This document shows positions 39,264 to 42,500 of a stretch of 42,500 bases of DNA, in pieces; the first letter of the stretch is position 1, and every line of letters begins with the position of its first letter. Origin of the DNA: Prorocentrum cordatum (lineage: Eukaryota; Sar; Dinophyceae; Prorocentrales; Prorocentraceae); assembly GCA_963575745.1 (NCBI GenBank), contig CAUYUJ010004751.1, positions 1-42,500 of the forward strand. The letters run 5' to 3'. Position numbers and translations under genes: made by a program. Below the pieces are notes generated by a model, which was not told the DNA's origin, searched no databases, and saw only the letters and a list, made by a program, of their open reading frames with translations.

Positions 39264-39345
39264 CTCCTCCTCCTCCTCCTCCTCCTCCTCCTCCTCCTCC
39301 TCCTCCTCCTCCTCCTCCTCCTCCTCCTCCTCCTCTTATATCCCC
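39264..39345. repeat. TCC microsatellite at the right edge of the LINE
   Basis: About 27 uninterrupted TCC triplets, starting right after the AAATAGTTC tail. More CCT-rich sequence continues to about 39,440. Confidence 0.95.
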
Positions 39346-39609
39346 CTCTATCCTCCTCCTCGTCCTCCTCCTCCTCAGTCTCCTTTTCCTCCACCTTCTC
39401 CTCCTCCTCCTCCTCCTCCTCCTCCTTCTTCCACTCCTCCTCGTCTATATGCAGGGAGGCGCTGGGAAGGAGGAGGCGAATACTGCTCCCCTGGGCGGCA
39501 TTGCGGGCAAGACCAGGGAGCCAGGCGTCGTTGGCCGGGGGATCTCGACAGCAGCTTCCTGGCCACGGAGTCCACAGGATATTACTTGGGCAAAGATACC
39601 GAAAGCACC

Positions 39610-39835
39610 AAGGACTTTGCGAGCGTGGAGGGGGGCGAGGGCGCAGCTGAAGTCTGAGCGCGACCTTTGCACCGACGCGGGCACCGCTGAGCCCGAAACC
39701 TCCGGCAAAGTTACCGAGGCCATCATGGACCCGACGACTGAGGTGCACAGGGTGCACATGCTGACGCACGAGCTGCACCTGGACACCTTGGACGATGAGG
39801 GCAGGACGAAGGCCGTCGGCGAGTTGCTGAGGCTG
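39610..39835 (+). CDS. Possible exon, hypothetical protein
   Basis: The frame open from the preceding CCT tract changes character here: from about 39,690 it reads GTAEPETSGKVTEAIMDP, then HMLTHELHLDTLDDEGRTKA, a balanced, protein-like sequence ending at GELLRL as the next CCT tract begins. No family recognised. After the CCT tract, a different frame (39,996-40,118) reads FDVKAVADIIKGELVYGRRA. If these are exons of one gene, the CCT tract would lie in an intron. The start is undefined. Confidence 0.28.
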
Positions 39836-39837
39836 GT

Positions 39838-39990
39838 CCTCCTCCTCCTCCTCCTCCTCCTCCTCCTCCTCTATCCTCCTCTATCCTCCTCCATCCTCCT
39901 CTATCCTCCTCTATCCCCTTCTATCCTCATCCCCCTCCTCCTCTATCCTTCTCTCTGCTCCTCCTCTTCCTCCTCCTTCTCCTCCTCCTC
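39838..39990. repeat. CCT microsatellite with CTAT interruptions
   Basis: CCTCCTCCTC blocks alternating with CTATCCTC units. Lies between the two protein-like stretches described for 39,610-39,835. The region 40,119-40,375 after it has no recognised gene. Confidence 0.93.
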
Positions 39991-40375
39991 TTGATTTCGA
40001 TGTGAAGGCCGTGGCCGACATCATCAAGGGCGAGCTCGTGTACGGGCGACGCGCTCAGGCAGGAGATCCGCGCAGTGGACTCCTGAGCGTGCCGCCGTCG
40101 ATACAGTCAATCGGTTGATGGACTTCGGCCGTTGGTTGTCGGCGTCTCCGCCGTTGGACTCGGCTCGGAGGCTTTGGAGGCTCAACCCCGAGGCCTGGAG
40201 GAGCGGAGGGCTTGAGCCGCGGTGCCACGTGTCCCTCGGCCAGGGGCCTGACCCAGCAGGCCCCAGGCGTGCTCTTTCAACCCTGCGCGGAGCACGGGGC
40301 GCCCGTGGGGCGCGACGCCCCTGGACCGCTGCATGCCTTCAGCCTTGAGCCTTCAGCCCTCGGCTTTCAGCAGCC

Positions 40376-40828
40376 TCCTCCTCCTCCTTCTCCTCCTCCT
40401 CTTCCCCCTCCTCCTCCTCCTCCTCCTCCTCCTCCTCCTCCTCCTCTTCCCTTCCCTCCTCCTCCTCCTCCTCCTCCTCCTCCTTGTCCTCCTCTTCCTC
40501 CTCCTCCTCCTTCTCCTCCTCCTCCTCCTCGTCCTCCTCCTCCCTCCTCCTCCTCCTCCTCCTCCTCCTCTCCTCCCTCCTCCTCCTCCTCCTCCTCCTC
40601 CTCCTCTTCTCCTCCTCGTCCTCCTCCTCCTGCTCCTTGTCCTCCTCCTCCTCCTCCTTCTCCTCCCCCTCCCGTTCCTCCTCCTCCCCCTCCTCCTTCT
40701 CCATCTTCTCCTCCTCCTCCTCCTCCTCCTCCTCCTTCTTCTCCTCCTCCTCCTCCTCCCTCCTCCTCCTCCTCCTCCTCCTCCTCCTCCTCCTCCTCCT
40801 CCTCCTCCTCCTCCTCCTCCTCCTCTCT
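40376..40828. repeat. 450-bp CCT homopyrimidine tract
   Basis: Plus-strand pyrimidines almost throughout, with scattered single G (CTCCTCGTCC). Candidate for H-DNA. Poly-Leu/Pro/Ser and, on minus, poly-Glu/Gly/Arg readings are artefacts. Confidence 0.96.
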
Positions 40829-41072
40829 CCTCCCCGCGCCCCGTGCCGCTCCGGCGTCTCCCGAGGCGTCGTCGTGCCCTCGACCTGGGAGTGGCCCAGT
40901 GCATGTGGTTGTGTTGGCCCTCGGGGCCGAAGAAGTGTGCACGATGCCGCGCTGGAGCGGGGCCCAGAGGGACCCCAGGCGTGGCACGGTGCACGGGTGC
41001 CGTTCTCTCCCAGACCACCCGCGCTTCGCGGTAGATGGCAGCAATCACGCAGCCGGAACTAAAAGAAAGGAA

Positions 41073-41455
41073 GAGAACATGGGTGGAGGAGGAGGAGGAG
41101 GAGGAAGAGGAGGAGGAGGACAAGGACAAGGACACCGAGGAGGAGGAGGAGGAGGAGGAGGAGGAGGACAAGAATGAGGAGGAGGACGACGACGAGGACG
41201 AGGAGAGGAGAAGGAGGAGGAGGAGGAGGAGGAGGAGGTGGAGAGGAGGAGGAGGAAGAGGAGGACATAGAGGACAAGGACACCGAGGAGTAGGAGGAGG
41301 AGGAGGAGGAGGAGGGACAAGGAGGACTAGGAGAGGAGGACAGGAGGAGGAGGAGGAGGAAGAGGAGGAGGACAAGAGGAGGAGGAGGAGAGGAGGAGGA
41401 GGAGGACAAGAATGAGGAGGAGGACGACGACGAGGACGAGGAGGAGAAGGAGGAG
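41073..41455. repeat. 380-bp GGA homopurine tract
   Basis: GGA/GAGG with ACAAGGACAAGGACACCGAGG interruptions occurring twice (about 41,119 and 41,270). It is in inverted orientation to 40,376-40,828. The separating 240 bp has no recognised gene. Confidence 0.95.
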
Positions 41456-41743
41456 CACTGCTCGACGGAGCTCCCCCGCGTCTCCCCCGAGGCCAGACGT
41501 CGCCTTCTGGTCGCCGCTGCCGTCCGGCTGGGGCTTCCCGCCGGACCACTTGCGGGGGCGGGCTGGGAGCAGATCGGTTGCTCAGAGACAGTCTGCTTCC
41601 CGTTCTCTTCCAATGCTCCCTCACATTATGCTTTTTCCCAACCCTCCTTGGTTGGGCATTCGTTTTGAATAGAGCACTGTGGTCGCGTCCCTCCTCCTCC
41701 TCCTCCCGCCTCCCGCTTCCTCCTGCCCCCTCTTCGCCGACGA

Positions 41744-42500
41744 TGGGGGCTGCGATCTGCGAAACTGTCGCCACTTTCGAGGGCTGCTGGTGGGTCCTGC
41801 GGAGTGAGGCACCGCGCGGACCTGAGCGGGACCTCGCCGTCCCTGGGGTGCTGCGATCTGCGGAGCTGTCGCCACTTTCGAGGGTTGCTGGTGGGTCCTA
41901 CGGAGTGAGGCACCGCGCGGACCTGAGCAGGACCTTGCCGTCCCTGGGGGGCTGCGATTTGCGAAGCTGTCGCCACTTTCGAGAGCTGCTGGTGGGCCCT
42001 GCGGAGTGAGGCACCGCGCGGACCTGAGCGGGACCTCGCCGTCCCTGGGGTGCTGCGATCTGCGAAGCTGTCGCCACTTTCGAAGGCTGATCGTGGGTCC
42101 TGCGGAGTGAGGCACCGCGCGGACCTGAGCGGGACCTCGCCGTCCCTGGGGGGCGATCTGCGATCTGCTGAAATTGTCGCCACCCTGGGGGGCTTTGAGG
42201 GATGCTGGTGGGTCCTGCGGAGTGAGGCACCGCGCGGACTGAGCGGGACCTCGCCGTCCCTGGGGGGCTGCGATCTGCGAAACTGTCGCCACTTTCGAGG
42301 GCTGCTGGTGGGTCCTGCGGAGTGAGGCACCGCGCGGACCTGAGCGGGACCTCGCCGTCCCTGGGGCTGCGAGCGAAGCTGTCGCCACTTTCGAGGCTGC
42401 TGGTGGGTCCTGCGGAGTGAGGCCCGCGCGGATCTGAGCGGGACCTCGCCGTCCCTGGGGGGCTGCGATCTGCGAAACTGTCGCCACTTTCGAGGGCTGC
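41744..42500. repeat. 101-bp satellite, at least 7.5 copies, running off the window
   Basis: TGTCGCCACTTTCGA recurs at 41,766, 41,867, 41,968, 42,069, 42,175 (variant), 42,284, 42,380 and 42,479, so the main period is exactly 101 bp. Shared motifs are GCTGCTGGTGGGTCCTGCGG, AGTGAGGCACCGCGCGGACC and GGGACCTCGCCGTCCCTGGG. 101 is not a multiple of three, so the overlapping long minus-strand frames share peptides by repetition only. The array end lies outside the window. Confidence 0.95.

Noticed and set aside
41621-42487. Overlapping 230-290 codon minus-strand frames with repeated peptides
   Set aside because: They come from the 101-bp satellite, whose period rotates the frame.

Overview
The window looks like an intergenic, repeat-dominated stretch of a large nuclear genome, most probably from a dinoflagellate. 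Four things point that way. A near-copy of the dinoflagellate spliced leader lies in the DNA at 15,775-15,794. The non-LTR retrotransposon carries both an AP-type endonuclease and an RNase H. A GC-AG intron would best explain a frame change in the P-loop gene. Genes are sparse among long microsatellites and foldback elements. No bacterial operon, rRNA or tRNA gene or CRISPR array is visible. Family names were assigned by eye from motifs; no database search was possible.

Layout. 0-3 kb: short foldback (MITE-like) elements and CGT, CCT and GGA microsatellites. 3-9.9 kb: unrecognised sequence, a 2.3-kb GAT-type array, one hypothetical ORF (7,888-8,361) and a TIR-bearing MITE. 9.9-12.3 kb: a 0.94-kb alternating purine-pyrimidine CA/CG tract, then a candidate two-exon gene (11,128-12,250). 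12.95-14.26 kb: tandem units of about 360 bp. 15-16.4 kb: another foldback element, a CGT array, the relict spliced leader and a 12-bp tandem repeat. 16.9-27.1 kb: three composite repeat units. Each is built as leader block, 'cgcgaat' block, CGT array, invariant palindrome plus G-quadruplex junction, and TTGCAC array. The third unit is opened twice: by CAGCCT and 73-bp tandem arrays, and by a 3.57-kb segment holding a minus-strand P-loop NTPase gene between 33-bp inverted repeats.

27-32.7 kb: a second copy of the MITE, several foldbacks, diverged duplications and weak ORFs. 32.7-39.26 kb: a full-length but frame-broken LINE. ORF1 has a zinc motif; ORF2 has endonuclease, reverse transcriptase, a CCHC motif, RNase H and a C-terminal CxxC. 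It lies between two TCC microsatellites. 39.3-41.5 kb: CCT tracts followed by inverted GGA tracts, with possible exons. 41.74 kb to the end: a 101-bp satellite that runs off the window.

The most interesting object is the 23.34-26.91 kb segment. It interrupts an older TTGCAC array, has imperfect terminal inverted repeats, encodes a protein with Walker A and B motifs that I cannot assign to a family, and contains GGGCATCC stem-loops on either side of a hexanucleotide array. It could be an undescribed type of autonomous element.
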